NCBI RefSeq assembly: GCF_042242105.1
Contig: NC_092014.1
Coordinates: 15,452,374 to 15,516,373 of the forward strand
Direction of reading: 5' to 3'
Source: Pempheris klunzingeri
Taxonomy: Eukaryota; Chordata; Actinopteri; Acropomatiformes; Pempheridae
Length of the DNA: 64,000 bases
Of this stretch, positions 1 to 12,471 are shown piece by piece. The translations under genes were made by a program, and so were the position numbers. The stretch's first letter is position 1. The number at the start of each line of letters is the position of its first letter. Below the pieces are notes generated by a model that ran no database searches, was not told the origin of the DNA, and saw only the letters and a list, made by a program, of their open reading frames with translations.

Positions 1-600
1 TGACACAAAATACAATTGACACACAATAAACTATTTTATAGTGTCGTTGTCTCAAAAGTCTACATCCACGCTGGTCGCTCTGAGACTCTGCACTTAGACA
101 CAATGGAAGCAATTGAAACACTAGTTTAGCAGGGATACAGTTTATCATGTTCACCACCTTAGTTTGGTCTGATAGAATGCTAGCATTGTTTGTCATGTCT
201 TTAGTTTTGCAGGCATTTGATCATAAACCAAAAAGTATTGGACAAATTAACACGTTGATACATGATGATGGCATTAGATGAAAAGCTGAGAGATCACCAA
301 CTTATTTTCAATCATCCTGAGGGGGACGAATGGCTGAAACTTATGTCATGACAATCTAGCCCATAAATCTTGACATCTTTCACTCAAAACCACAAATGGG
401 AAGAAAAAAGTCACTAGATGAGGGAAAAAAAACCTCATGACCTGCTGACAACAGTAGCATATTCACCCTCTGTGCACCATGAATGCCTGAACAGTACTTA
501 ATGGAAATCCACTGAAGAGTTGTCAAGAAATGTCCAAGAATGTCAGCCGCATGCTGGCACAAGAGGTAAAGGCACTGGATCACTGAAATCATATATTAAC
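1..600. repeat. Degraded interspersed repeat (same family as 36.5 and 40.2 kb)
   Basis: Blocks such as 'tttatcatgttcaccac' and 'ttttgcaggcatttg' recur at 36.5 kb and, inverted, at 40.2 kb, with the typical teleost pattern of short mutated stretches around 'gctaacatgctgatg'. No open frame of interest. I see no exon in the first 600 bases. Confidence 0.55.
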
Positions 601-755
601 TATATAATTGCAGAGTTGCAACACTTGAATATAATTGATATATAATTGAATATATAACACACAGATTTTTTAATGTTTTAATTTCCCTGATTGAAAGCAG
701 AGAGAACAACTCTAAAATAAAACCAAGAAAACTCAGCATACTTAAATCAATTTAC

Positions 756-813
756 CTTTCTCTGTGGCAATGACAGACGACACCAGGAGGGAGAAAAACA
801 CAGTGAACAGCAT
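756..813 (-). CDS. Candidate first coding exon with signal peptide; gene continues off the left edge
   Basis: Reading the minus strand, an ATG at 813 opens MLFTVFFSLLVSSVIATEK, then one further base and a good donor (AAAG|gtaaat). The product is a textbook secretory signal: short polar start, hydrophobic core, small residues before a likely cleavage after Ala16. The intron would be phase 1. No second exon is visible in 1-755, which is repeat-filled, so the remaining exons would lie beyond the window. I do not recognise the protein. In mammals PDE6H lies near ARHGDIB and ERP27, and ERP27 starts with a signal peptide, so that family is one testable idea only. A chance hydrophobic ORF is the alternative. 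Confidence 0.4.
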
Positions 814-1089
814 GTTTCGACTGACAGGGAGGCAAGCAGTGCCCAGAAGACTAGTAGCTGTTTGACTCTGTACGAGGAGTCGGGTCAACTCTGCTCTGAT
901 GGTCGCCACATGGCAGCTGGCTGTGGCTGCTGTAACCTCTCTGGGATGTGATTGGAGGCTTCATGGGAACCAGCCAGGTGTTTTGGATAAGTTGAGGTGC
1001 TGGGACGTTGGAGTACGTGTCACTGCGCAACAGGAGACAGGTGAGATTATGCGTCTGCACTATGCTATCTGTGGTTGAGAGGTACCAGA

Positions 1090-4000
1090 ATGATACAATT
1101 ACTCGAGTTGACCTTTATTTTTGTGACACACCACACATCTTTTTTGGGGTGTCTTAGTGTGTCTCATTAATAGCATCTTCTGCCGACAGAGCACCGTGGT
1201 TTAGACATATGCTTTATTCCTCAGGCAGGCTGCAAACAAGCAGCAAAGAGGCCTGTGTGTCCAGGACCGGGACCAGGAAGGATCTGATATTAGCTGCACT
1301 TTGGTACACTCACCACAGGAGGGACACGACTTCCACCCAATCCGTTCATCATCACGCAGACACCCAGAGAGGTAAAATGTGCCTTGAAGCAGGAAAATGT
1401 ATTCTAAGACTAAAAGTTTGATATTTGGAGGCACAATGAAATCTGTATTTATGCATAGTTGTTATTACAAGAAAGATAGCATTGCACGTTGATCACCTTT
1501 TAACATATTTTACCTTGATTTTCTTTTTTGCCTTTTCTCCTGTAAACCCATTTTAAAAAATGAATTTACATCATAAAACTGATTTATCGTTACTACTTAT
1601 TTGTTTTAAAATCACATGTATGTATTTCCTACATTCAGAGAGTATAATCAAAGGAATTTGGCGGCAAAATGATTCAATCTTATACTGATTAAAAACCATA
1701 ATGTTGCCATAGTACCAGAAAAAATAATAGAAAAAGAGCAACAATACTTAAAACATTTTCTCCGATAACCTGTTAGAGAGACAGAAAAATCCCAATCCCA
1801 ATCCCAAGAATGATTTATAGGAAGTTTGACATTTTACTCAGTGGTCAGCCACTGAAAAGGAATCTGCTAAAAAAAAATGCAGACAAGTTACAGTTTGGTC
1901 GACCACAGAGCAGGAAAAAACTGCTGCACTTAACACTAAAATACTAAACACTAAAATACGATCAGCTCTCAAGGGTGAGAAGTAGTTAGGTAACAGTTTT
2001 GGTCTGGACCCTGTAAACTGTGTCTTCAGCATCAATAAAATCCAAATATCCACATATAAGTCTAAAAATATTTAGTAATGAAAAGTTTATTCTGATTGTG
2101 AACCCAAAATATTCCTGTTGTACATTACTTAGTACTGAACAGATAATAAAACCAGCCTCTTATAGCTGTTTCTGAATGTTAAATTGTCCCGATGTGGCAA
2201 CAAAAGTACAAAAAAAAGAAGGCAATTCTTAACATGCAAAGAATTTCTGTTGCCTAAATAATCAGATCAATTATAAAAAAGCATCACTAAAAAATCAAAC
2301 AATAAAGGAATTTAAATTATTCTCTGATTCAATATGTTTAACAGATTTGTTTGAAACTCATTTCCATTTAGTGGGGGAGTTCTAATTACTGATTTATAAC
2401 TTGTTTATTATCACAACAACAACAGCAGCCTCCTGAGACTAAAGACGTGCTTCCAAGCTTTTAAGAGTCTCGCCTTATTACACGGCTTGTTTCTATGATG
2501 GACGTTCACATGGGGCTTAAGGGAAACAAGGCAACACTAATACTGCAAATTAGGTCAGCACCTAATGTCACAGACTTATGACTTCTGTGAAATGCACATA
2601 CAGACGTCATGTCCCAGCAGTGACACTTCTAGCATGAGCATGCAAAATAAAGCTTCTTACAAACACTTATTCTGTCTCTCTCTCACACACACACAACACA
2701 GTGAGAAGTAAAGATTTAGATTACAGCCCACAAATTACTCTGTAATCATTCACTGTGTACAAGGTATTAATAAAGTACTTATTATACCTATATTAGGACA
2801 TTAGTGTTTATTATTGTTTGTTTTTAACTGTCACATGTAGTTTGGCTCCTTTTCATGACGCATCTTTTGTGACATCTAGACCAAGCCTGCTGGTACCCTG
2901 TTTGAACCTTGTAATTATTCAATATATATGAGGTAATATAAAAAGTTTATGCCCCGTTTCCTCTTTCCTCTTCACTTGTACCTACAAGTATTTCCTTGGT
3001 GCTCCTATGTACAAAATATTTACACTTACATGCTGCAATCTAAAGTGGTGAAGTAATATACTATAACTTTGATGACAAAAATCATCATTCAGTTTATGTC
3101 TTTCTGTGTCCGTTCTATATTTCACTCTAAATCCAATGACAATTGCTTCTTATTATCTCTGCATGAATGTCTCCATTCAGATTTTATTTCGCAGAGCTGC
3201 TTTCAGATGCACTCTGTCCGGCTGTATTTTCAAAGGCAACAAAGAGCATCCTGCCATCGTTGAGTTATAACAGCGCAGACACATACTTTGCAGTAAAGTT
3301 GGTGTTTATAGCATTCCTGGCACAAAAGCATGCTAGACAACGGTAAAAAAAAAAAAAACGAAAAGGAAAGACGAAAGAAAGGACAGAAATTAAAAAAAAA
3401 AAAGTTGTCTTATGCAGTTTCTCACTCCATGTGGACAAGTGTTAAGGCTTTAACAGGCCCAGTGAAGATGTCATTTAGCTTAAAATTACAGGCCCACTGG
3501 CTCACATTCTCAGTGCTACAAATAAACAAAGCAAAAGTGATGATTACGATACTCACAGTGGCAGGATTTAAAACATCAGATTTGTTTCAGGCTTAGTGAT
3601 GTGTTTTCTCTAAATGGACTGCGGTGACGCTCGTTCTTTTTCAGGATAACTTAAAAAAGCTAAAATACCCTCCTACACATCGTGCTGAAACAGGTTAATT
3701 AGTTATTTTTGTTGCTGTCGTTGGCGTTTTGTTTGTTTTTATAGACAATAATTGAAGATTAAAAAAGTTAAAGGCTTTCACTCTCATGACACTGTCCTTA
3801 ATCAGTCTTCACTCATTTGTAGAGCACTGATGGAAAAACAACTGGGGAGGTCACATGATGATCGAGGCAGACCACGTGCATCACAGCAGCTACGATACTG
3901 TGACACGTGTAGTCACCCTGGAGCGTTACACTCACTTTATTGATGAATGAACAATTAAATGGATCAACTGATGGTTAGGAAAACATGGTTTGTGTTGGTT

Positions 4001-5240
4001 AGGTTTATGTAAAGTCTGATACAAAAAAATACAGGCACCAGGGCTCATTAACCAGTTAACAGGTTAATTCGGTGACTTTATTCGGTGATGAGAATCAGAA
4101 ATCAGGCTTACTGTTTTGGTTTTTTCTTCATTTTCCCTTTAATTTTAAATATACTGGCTCTCCTGAATACTCTGCATTTGTTTTGGTTTTGATTTCCATT
4201 CGGACAAAAGCCTACATGTTTTAAACGCCTAAAATACCTAATCATGCTGTTTAAAGGAAGGAAACATGATGAGGACATTCTCTGCTTCTAGCTAATTGCA
4301 TGTACCAACAATGGGATTTTTAAAAAACTTATATGACAAACATCTGAGATTGTTTATGCTTTGTATCATAACTTTTTACTGTACTTTTTTACCAACTTTT
4401 TAGAAAAAACCTTTAAGACTCAAAATCTTTAGTTTGCAGTTTTGTTAAACATAGTTATTGGTAAAGTATCTACTTGGTATCTATGATATAAGCGGTAAGT
4501 TTACATGCAGACAGGGAGTTAAGTTTAGTGGTGGGATAAATGATGTAATGCAGGTAAACCTGAAGCTGATGGCTTACTGGTATTTAGATTGTGGCCACTT
4601 TAAAGCTTTCAGTACTTCTCAGTCGTCAGTTGCACAACATTTAACCCTGTTAGTCTCTGACTCTCTTGTCTTGGTGTGTGAAGGTCTCACATCATGTGGT
4701 TTTAATCCTCCGACCCTGCTGCTGATGAGCTTCTCTAGACACCGTCAGCGTCTCCGATTGCCATGTGCACATGCAAACTTGGACATTTGTCCTGGAGATT
4801 TAAAAACAAAAAAAACAGCCATGAAACAAACTGTAAAACAAGGAGATTATATATTTATCCCAGCTACAATTACCTCAATTTAAATCATTTTAAGATGATT
4901 TTTGTTTTGAGTGTGACGTTCTCGTCTGGAGAGTCAAACTGCTGATGACTGAGGATTAATATGATGTGGGTCACGGTTACTGTGTCAGCTCTGTGGGAGT
5001 GTTTGAAGTATGGATTTCATGGGTGGGTTGGAAACAGCTTACAGACTGTCTGATGGTTATGTCAGGGGTCCTTAGAGGATAGGGGCACCCTCTGACACTT
5101 TAATTACTCATGTGACACTGTGTAATCCTCCATCTCTGCAGGAGATACATGTGGATAACACAAGGACTGAAATATGTGGGTGACTCTGTAAACTGCAGGC
5201 CAGAAACTAGAAATTGCATTTAAAAAAATAAACATAATAA

Positions 5241-5300
<60 letters not shown>

Positions 5301-6310
5301 ATTTAGAAAACATAAAACTGCATGCAGTGACATTCATGTATGAATTCTTGTAAGAATTCTTCACACAAGCTCAGAATGAATACTGTGTATTATCCTTTCT
5401 ATGATTGTTCATTTTGCTCATCATCCAGATCTGTGTTAAGATGCCTATAATGATGTTTAAAAAAGATCATTAATGCTGCACTTTCCCCCTCTTATTTCAT
5501 GTGAAAAACCAGCCCCACTCGCACTATAAAAACACCCTCAATGTGTGTATGTATTGTCTGCATGCAGCAATCATAGTCAAATTAATATCAGAGTAAGCAG
5601 GAATAGGCATTCAAAAACTGTATGTGTTTGCACTGACCCATATGGACCAGTCTCAATCCTATTACAGCCTGTAAGCTGCCAGCTCATCAGGCCTCAGAGT
5701 GAAGAGTCGCGCTATCGTGACAGAGCAGGAAACCACTGGTCACTATCTGCTTCTGTGGACACTCATGATTGAGTAGTTTTTTGGGTTTTTGTCCTCGCTG
5801 CAGACCTGATACTGAATTTGAGAAGGAATATATATTTAGAACATTGATAATTGATCAGATAAATAAAAGAAAATGTGATTGACATTGTCTATATGTTGCA
5901 GTCACAAACAAATAGGCTTGCTGATCAACTCTCTCCATCTAGGAAATGTATTTTTACCCATATACACATGCTATAGTTTGTGGGTGATTCCTGGGTGTAT
6001 AGGTTGCAATTTGGGGTCAGTATTTGTCTTATTCTCAGCAGTAATATGACACCACATCGTCCATAAGCATAAGCATTATATGACACTTGCAAATTGTTTC
6101 TCAGAATTGTATTTTTACACTCACATTTGCTGGTCCCTGATACTGCAGTGTATGTCTAAAGTCATGTTTTCAGCCTGGGGTGCATAATTTCTCACTTTGC
6201 CAGCTTTTTTTTTCTGTATAGCCTCTCAGATGCCCTCAGGCTCTCTGATACCACAAGTTAACACATAAACAAGAGAAGTGGTGCAGCACTTTCCAGACAG
6301 CAGCCTGATT
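1090..6310. other. Intergenic, no gene recognised
   Basis: AT-rich sequence with short open frames only (longest about 141 codons at 4458-4883, no recognisable domain, no splice context). It contains a long (AT)n tract at 5245-5294. I see nothing else I can support. Confidence 0.5.
5245..5294. repeat. (AT)n microsatellite, about 50 bp
   Basis: Uninterrupted alternating AT run. Confidence 0.95.
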
Positions 6311-6329
6311 TTACCACTGGTAAAATGTG

Positions 6330-6573
6330 AATGGTAAATGGACTGTACCTGTATAGGGCCATTTTAGTTAGCTGCATTCACATTCACCCATTCACACACC
6401 ATTCATACACAAAGGGGAGGTTGCCAATCTGCCGTCAGGAGAAAACTAATCATTAACACACGCACTCACAATTAGCACGAGCAATCTGGAGTCTTGCCCA
6501 AGGACACTTTGACATGCAGAATGGTGGAGCTGGGTTTCCACCACAAGCCGCTCTATCTCTGAGCCACAGCCAG
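6330..6573. repeat. Teleost interspersed repeat
   Basis: Begins 'tggtaaatggactgtacctg', passes through 'cattcacccattcacacacc' and 'cttgcccaaggacacttt', and ends 'ctctgagccacagcc'. This ordered set of phrases is a common dispersed repeat in fish genomes. The small minus-strand ORF inside it is not a gene. Confidence 0.75.
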
Positions 6574-6884
6574 CCCACAAGAAAAAAAAATCAGTTTTTG
6601 GATTCAGTTTTTGGCTTTCTGCAGAAAGATGTTGCTGAATAGGACATTTGAGAACAGAAAAAATTACCATAGTTAAAACTTGCTGCAATATAGGATGAGT
6701 ATCAAAGGGATTTTTCCATGCCCTTTAGTCCAAAAAAAAAAAACATGTAGCAGAAGTACGCATCAGTTTGAGTGGCAGGTTGGTGACCTAAATCTGAGTT
6801 AGTTGAATAATAAATATGCGATTTCACTAAACCCATCACAGCAGTTGGAGAAGTCTATGCGTGTGCAGTATATCTCAAAGGGAA

Positions 6885-7034
6885 TATAAAAGCATTGTAC
6901 TGCATGTACTTGTCCACACCTCAGGACACTTGGCTTATTGCGTTTATGACAGCGAGAAATCTATCTTTGCAGAATCAGAATACAAACCTGAAGAAAGTGA
7001 ATGCAGAGGTGACTGAGTGAAATGAGGACACACG
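6885..7034 (+). promoter_or_regulatory. Candidate promoter and first exon of an unidentified gene
   Basis: A TATAAAAG box (6885-6892) is followed about 130 bases later by an ATG (7022) in ATGAGGACACACG and a consensus donor (G|gtaagt at 7034/7035). An upstream 'ctttgcag' at about 6970 could instead be an acceptor. No convincing next exon is seen downstream, so this may be a truncated or noncoding transcript, or chance. Confidence 0.25.
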
Positions 7035-7049
7035 GTAAGTTACACATGT

Positions 7050-8408
7050 CATGTCACTTAGTCAGGGTGACTACTGTGCATGTGCTTTCTGTGACTTTGC
7101 AAAGTCTAATCCTGTAGTCAGAGTACATAAATAGATGAAGGTGGATAATTTCAATCCAGGAATCTGTAAATACAGTAAGGAGTTGCAGTATCAGACCAAG
7201 TCATAATACATATCACCAAATCATAGCTCAGAGGCTTTTTATCATTTTGGTACGTGTTCTCTGCCTGCTGTCATAGATAACATCTCACACCCCAAACACC
7301 CCAACAAAAACCTTTCTCTTAGCAACCAGCAGATGCAGCTGTTGCAGCCCTGTCATGACAACTACCATGTTTAACCAGGAGAACAAATATCAGCTGCAAG
7401 AGCTTAGCTGTGCTGGCCATCCCTGACTGATAATCCCATTCTAAGATGACCTGGCAGCCACAATGACAAACTGTAACACAATGAACACAAGAAAGCCTAA
7501 TTACCTTATCTGGCTGTCTTTAAGCAGCTTAAATGGCTTTTCTATGTAAAGGTGCGTGTGTGTTTTTTTTATCTTGTCAGCAGTAGCGCTCACTGAAAAT
7601 AATTATTTGTCATCTATGGGAGAAACTATTTGTTTTGTGAGTGTTTTGTGTTTTTGCTTTTATTTTGCCCATGCCTCTTTGAATTTATCATTATAATGTT
7701 AAAATGTTCTGCACACCAGTCTGGTGAAATACCTCATATTTCACTGTCTTTCTCCTTTTCAGATAGAGCTTGTAATCATTTTCCCTTACTTACTTTTCTG
7801 TGTTCCCCCACTGCTCCTCGTCTCCCCCCCCAGGTCCCTGCTAATGAAGTGGCCAAAGGTTATGAACTTGCGTTTGTTATATTTATGCCACATTGCACAA
7901 GGCAGAGTCCCTTTGTCTGCTCACTGGTTGGAGGCTTCAACAGCTAATTGGTGCAGTGACACAAATGTGCATTGATATCTGGAGGCCACACACACACACA
8001 CACAGACAGTGACATCAAACAATATCAACAAAAATTTTACCAGAGGAGCTGCTAAATATTGCATTACGTAGATTATATCCTCTCAGTTTATATAGAATAC
8101 AATATTAGTGGTGGAGCGCAACGTCTACCCAAATATTGTGAGAACTATAAGTAGGTATGACTGCAAGGTACGTAAACCTTAATGGAGTATTTAGTGGAGT
8201 ATTTAATCCACTACATTTAATTTACACTTACAGCCATGGTTACTAATTACTGTACAGATTAAGATTTTACATAGAAGACCCCATAATGATCTTATATAAT
8301 GTGATGAAACTAGCCGACAATAAATCAACTAGTTAGAATATTATATTCTTATTTTTACCTATCAAAATGAATACAACAGCAAAATGCTGCTTGTGTATAG
8401 GTTATAAT
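7050..8408. other. Intergenic; contains a stray duplicated segment at 7930-8062
   Basis: No gene recognised. The stretch 7930-8062 ('caacagctaattggtg', 'gtgacacaaatgtgcattgatatct', 'accagaggagctgctaaatatt') matches 10757-10883 in the same orientation, just beyond the promoter side of the first PDE6-gamma copy. ORFs around 7630-7975 lack domains. Confidence 0.6.
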
Positions 8409-8812
8409 TTCTTCAATAACATCCATCCATCCATCCATCCATCCATCCATTTTCTATACCGCTTATCCGTCAGGGTCATGGGGGGAGCCTATCCCAGCTG
8501 ACTTCGGGCGAGAGGCGGGGTACACCCTGGACTGGTCTGGCCACATACAGAGACAGAGACAGACAACCTATCACTCTCACACTCACACCTACGGGCAATT
8601 TAGAGTTACCAATTAACCTAATGTGCATGTCTTTTGGATTGTGGGAGGAAGCCGGAGTACCCGGAGAGAACCCACGCTAGCATGGAGAGAACATGCAAAC
8701 TCCACACAGAAACACCCCGGGTTCAAACCGGGATTCAAACCCGGGACCTTCTTGCTGTGAGGCAACAGTGCTAACCACAGCACCACCATGCTGCCCTTCT
8801 TCAATAACATCC
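8409..8812 (-). mobile_element. SINE-like retroposon with perfect 16-bp target duplication
   Basis: The element occupies about 8425-8796 and reads 5' to 3' on the minus strand. The head has a tRNA-like pol III B-box (GGTTTGAATCCCGG) after 'gtggttagcactgttgcctc'. The conserved body includes 'ggagtttgcatgttctctcc' and 'aagtcagctgggataggctc'. The tail is (GATG)n, seen as (CATC)n at 8420-8450. Identical 16-mers TTCTTCAATAACATCC flank it at 8409-8424 and 8797-8812, showing insertion by target-primed reverse transcription. The family is very common in teleosts. The ORF across it is not a gene. Confidence 0.85.
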
Positions 8813-9363
8813 TATATAATTTAACAGTGGGTCCCACATAATGAGTACTTTTTTTTTCACAGGCTGAGTTGGGCTCCATGTGATGTATAAAAGTGCCCCC
8901 ATATGTATGGGATTTGAATACTTCTTCCACCACTGTTAGGGTTAGGGTCTTTATATTCTGTTCCTGTTTTATCTTGATTCCATTTTCTTGTGTTCACATT
9001 AAATGATAACTGATCACAAAATCTTACTAGAATTTGTCAAGTTTCTTGTTAAGTTGTGTCTTTATCCTTCAAAAATATCTTGATGTTTACTGATTTTGTT
9101 GCAATGTTTGTTGGCATCAAAACTGTTCATCTTCTCAGTTAAACTTTTCTTTATGGAACTGTTCCTCTCTACTGACAAACTAGACAGGGGTGATGTTTTT
9201 CTCTGAAGAGTGAAGTGAATTATAGAATTACTTTATATACAAAATATACAAAATAGACATCTGTGCTGGTCAAATCAGCAGCTTTTAGTAAAAGATCTGA
9301 TAGAGGAGCAGAGCAAAACTGTGCAGTAACAGATATCAGACAGTCTTTCATATTTTCAGACAA

Positions 9364-9369
9364 TTTATT
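9364..9369 (-). terminator. Poly(A) signal of PDE6-gamma copy A
   Basis: AATAAA on the minus strand, about 295 bases past the stop, in the position equivalent to the AATAAA of copy B. Confidence 0.6.
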
Positions 9370-9664
9370 TTCTTTTTTCTTCTGTGGAAAGTACAAGTCA
9401 CAATGAGAGGAAAGAGATTGGAAAAGAGAGGTTTAGGGGGGAAAAAGCAGGCAGTGGTGAAGAAAAGTAGAAAAACACAATCAATGGGTCAAATAAAGTG
9501 CATGAGACATGAAAGAGTGCTGGGTTTCTTTTTCCAGATCAAACCTCTAAATCCCTGCCTCTTCTCTAGAGCACACAAGAACAACACTCTCTGCTGTTCA
9601 GTCAACAGACGGGATACATGAGGGACAGTAGTAGCAATAGGAGTGAAAGTCAGAGGAAAGAGGA

Positions 9665-10012
9665 CTAAACAATTCCGTATTTCGCCAGGTCGCTGAGCTC
9701 CATGTCCCCAAAGGCTTCCCATGGGCAAATCACTGTGATGTCTGTGCCAAGACCCTCCATGCCGGGGATGTCGTCTCCGAATCTGAGACAAAAAAACGTC
9801 TGATCAGTACAAACTGAGAGATACAATGAGTGAAAGTAGGCCTAAAATAGGAAATAAAGAAAAGACTTCTATGTATTCTGTGTGTGTGTGATCTTGAATC
9901 CATCTCACCCCTTCTGGCCTGGTTTGGGCGCCTTGCTCTTGAAGGTGCGCATGGCCCTCTGCTTGAATTTGGGAGGAGCCTTCTTGTCAACGGGAGCTGC
10001 AACGTCTGCCAT
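9665..10012 (-). CDS. pde6h: PDE6 gamma subunit, copy A (cone-type, PDE6H-like)
   Basis: Inhibitory gamma subunit of photoreceptor cGMP phosphodiesterase. It plugs the PDE6 catalytic site in the dark and is displaced by transducin-GTP in outer segments. Coding exons are 9909-10012 (start at 10012) and 9665-9782 (stop TAG), joined by a phase-2 intron of 126 bp. The 73-residue product has the family layout: a Lys/Pro-rich central segment ([20 protein letters not shown], residues 13-32) that holds the catalytic GAF region and transducin, then [14 protein letters not shown] and the C-terminal inhibitory tail ending LAKYGIV. Mammalian subunits are 83-87 residues; the difference is a shorter N-terminus. 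A noncoding first exon ends at 10489, so a 5' UTR intron of about 470 bp is inferred. Coding exon 1 is base-identical to copies B and C. Cone versus rod assignment rests on the short N-terminus and synteny. Confidence 0.93.
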
Positions 10013-10488
10013 TATGATTAGTTACTGAAAAAGAAGAAAGAATAAAATATATGAGATTCCTGTAACTTTCCATTCTCTCTGGGCTTTAAATGTTTCTGTT
10101 TAACACTTTTTTATTACTCTGCACTGCACAGAAACTGCATTATAACTTGTATCAAATTTTAGCACACCTTCTGACCTGAGTTTTTCAAAATCCTATTTAC
10201 ATGCGTGTTTAGCCTTAGTCTTAATACTTTTTTATAACATCCAGGTATATCACCAAAGTATAAATGCATGAAGCATTTATAAATAAGTGCACAACCAGTG
10301 TTGAGCAGATTATAAAGAAATAGAGAGCGGGCCTTGAGCAGAACAAGCAAGAAGCTCAGCACAAGTAACTACTCTGTGTGAAATCTTCCCAGTAAGAATC
10401 TCAGATCACATTTCAGCTCCATTTTAGCCAAAGCAACTAAACTAACAAGTCTGAAGCATTGCATGAGAAAAGTGCAGTTTCATCTTAC

Positions 10489-10600
10489 CTTTGCTCGGAG
10501 TGTTTTTCTGATGCTGACTGATGAGACTCACTTGTTTCTCACATGTGGGATTCCTCTCTGTCCCCCCTTTTTAAAGTCTTCTGAGCCGCTAATCCCCTCA
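10489..10600 (-). promoter_or_regulatory. Copy A promoter and noncoding exon 1
   Basis: On the minus strand GGGGATTAG (10589-10597) is followed 13 bases later by TTTAAAAA (10568-10575), a weak TATA box. The noncoding exon ends at 10489 with donor AAG|gtaaga. GGATTA is the core site of the photoreceptor homeodomain factor CRX/OTX. The same arrangement and spacing occur in copies B and C. Confidence 0.65.
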
Positions 10601-10740
10601 GATGTTCATTCTGTCATTCTGTCAGGACCAACTCTGCTCTGTCCTCTTCTGTACAAGCTCAGCCACAAATAGATGAGTTAAAGCATAATGAGATATAAAT
10701 ACAAGGTGTATTTCAAGTTAGACATGTCTGTCAACCAGTG

Positions 10741-12328
10741 AAAAAAGCCTTGGTTAGTGAGTTCAACAGCTAATTGGTGAGGTGACACAAATGTGCATTG
10801 ATATCTGAAGGTCACACACGCCTGGCACACAAGCAACACAAATAGAAATGTTACCAGAGGAGCTGCTAAATATTACATTGCATAACCTATTATCAATATC
10901 TCCATTCTTCCATTTTTCCATTCATTTTTCTGCTGCTTGTCCAAGGCCAGGTCGCAGCAGCAGCAGGATAAAAAACCTCGTCCAGACGTCAAAAAGCAAC
11001 ATTTTCCAGATGTGTGAAGAGGATGTGTTTCCACAAATGGGAAGTGCACATTAATTGTCATTAAAGTGCCATATCCACAACCAGACAAGTGAAAAAATAT
11101 GTGTTGTTATGTGGGTGCATGCATTCAATGACTGTAGTTGGAAAGCACAAAGATGTTTGTTTTCCTTTTGGACTGAAGTCGATTCTCACTTCAGGGCTAA
11201 CCCACTTCATTTTTCTAGCAGCTGCCAGCAAAATAACCGAGGGGAGCTACATGTATTTCTTGGGAAGCTATAGGCCTTATTCTTAACAAATTGTACAGTT
11301 ACTGCTAAATAATTTTGCTACTACACTTCCATTCACCACCACTTTCTCTGCTGCTCTCTCTCACTTGCCATACCACACACAAAAGTGACAGGATGTGTGA
11401 AGCATTTTTTGCACACATTGCTGCGTTTAACATTTACAGCATCTGAATGTTACTTGGTCCTATCTCTCCGGGGCTCAGCTTGGATGCGTGCATGCTTGCA
11501 GAGCTGATCATATCAGTAATGCTTCAAATGGGTTGTCCTGGTGGCTCATCAAGTAGAGCGCGTACTGTTAAGGCTTTGACCTTATCTCAGCAGCCTGGGA
11601 ATCTAACCTGCGGCTTTTTTGCTGCGTGTCATTCCTGCTCTCTCATCCTGACCTATCAAGTATTAAAATGCATAAGATAATCTTTAAAAGAAGTAATGTT
11701 TCAAACTAATAGCCACAGTCAACATGTCATACACAGAGTTTAGACTTTTACTCACAGAAAAATAAAGTCCTAACAGACGTAATGGAGCCCAGAACATCCA
11801 AAAGGTTTTACTGGATAAACTTGTAATCTCTGCGTTACATCTTATTCACATGATGGATAGAAATTAACATAATGTGATTTACCATTAGTTCTGCACTAGT
11901 GCTGCTGTGTGATGATCGTGGGTATTTCGTATAGATAAAGGAATTTTTCCGTTCCAGCACCTTAAATGTTAAATCTGTCCAGTGCAAATCATAACAGGTT
12001 ACGCCATACCAGCACACAGTCAAGGCAGTATGAGGCAGTATTAACATAGGCTACACATTGGCATCAACATAGCATTATGTGACTCATGTCTTTAATAGTA
12101 CAACCAATAGCAAGCATTTAATCATTTATTCACTTATTTTGTGATCAGCGTGAATGTCACAGACTGATGAATCAAAATCTCAGCAGATAAACCCAAATGT
12201 ATCTGCATGAAATGTACCACCAGGTTAAGTGAGGAAATATGTGTTTTTGTCATTTGGGTGAACTGAGCCTTTAATATTTAAAGCCCATACAGCAACTTTC
12301 TGCAGAGCATTGGTTCCTCACGTTTTCT
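10741..12328. other. Spacer between inverted PDE6-gamma copies A and B
   Basis: No gene recognised. It contains the duplicated segment 10757-10883 (partner at 7930-8062) and a degraded tRNA-derived SINE at about 11525-11690. Confidence 0.6.
11525..11690 (+). mobile_element. Degraded tRNA-derived SINE
   Basis: Has an A-box-like 'tggctcatcaagtagagcg', a B-box-like 'gggaatctaacc', and a 'gcgtgtcattcctgctctctc' body typical of fish tRNA SINEs. Not a functional tRNA: the cloverleaf arms do not pair. Confidence 0.6.
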
Positions 12329-12471
12329 CACTGGTTGACAGACGTGTCTTACTTGAAATGCACCTTGTCTTTATATCTTGTTATGCTTTAACTCATCTAT
12401 TTGTGGCTGAGCTTGTACAGAAGAGGACAGAGCAGGGTTGGTCCTGACAGAATGACAGAATGAACATCTGA

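Noticed and set aside
4458-4883. 141-codon plus-strand ORF
   Set aside because: No recognisable domain, AT-rich, no promoter or splice context; length is possible by chance in intergenic DNA.
8613-8933. 106-codon minus-strand ORF
   Set aside because: Lies across the SINE-like element; not a protein gene.
11525-11600. Possible tRNA gene
   Set aside because: A and B boxes are degenerate and the arms do not pair; a SINE head explains it better.
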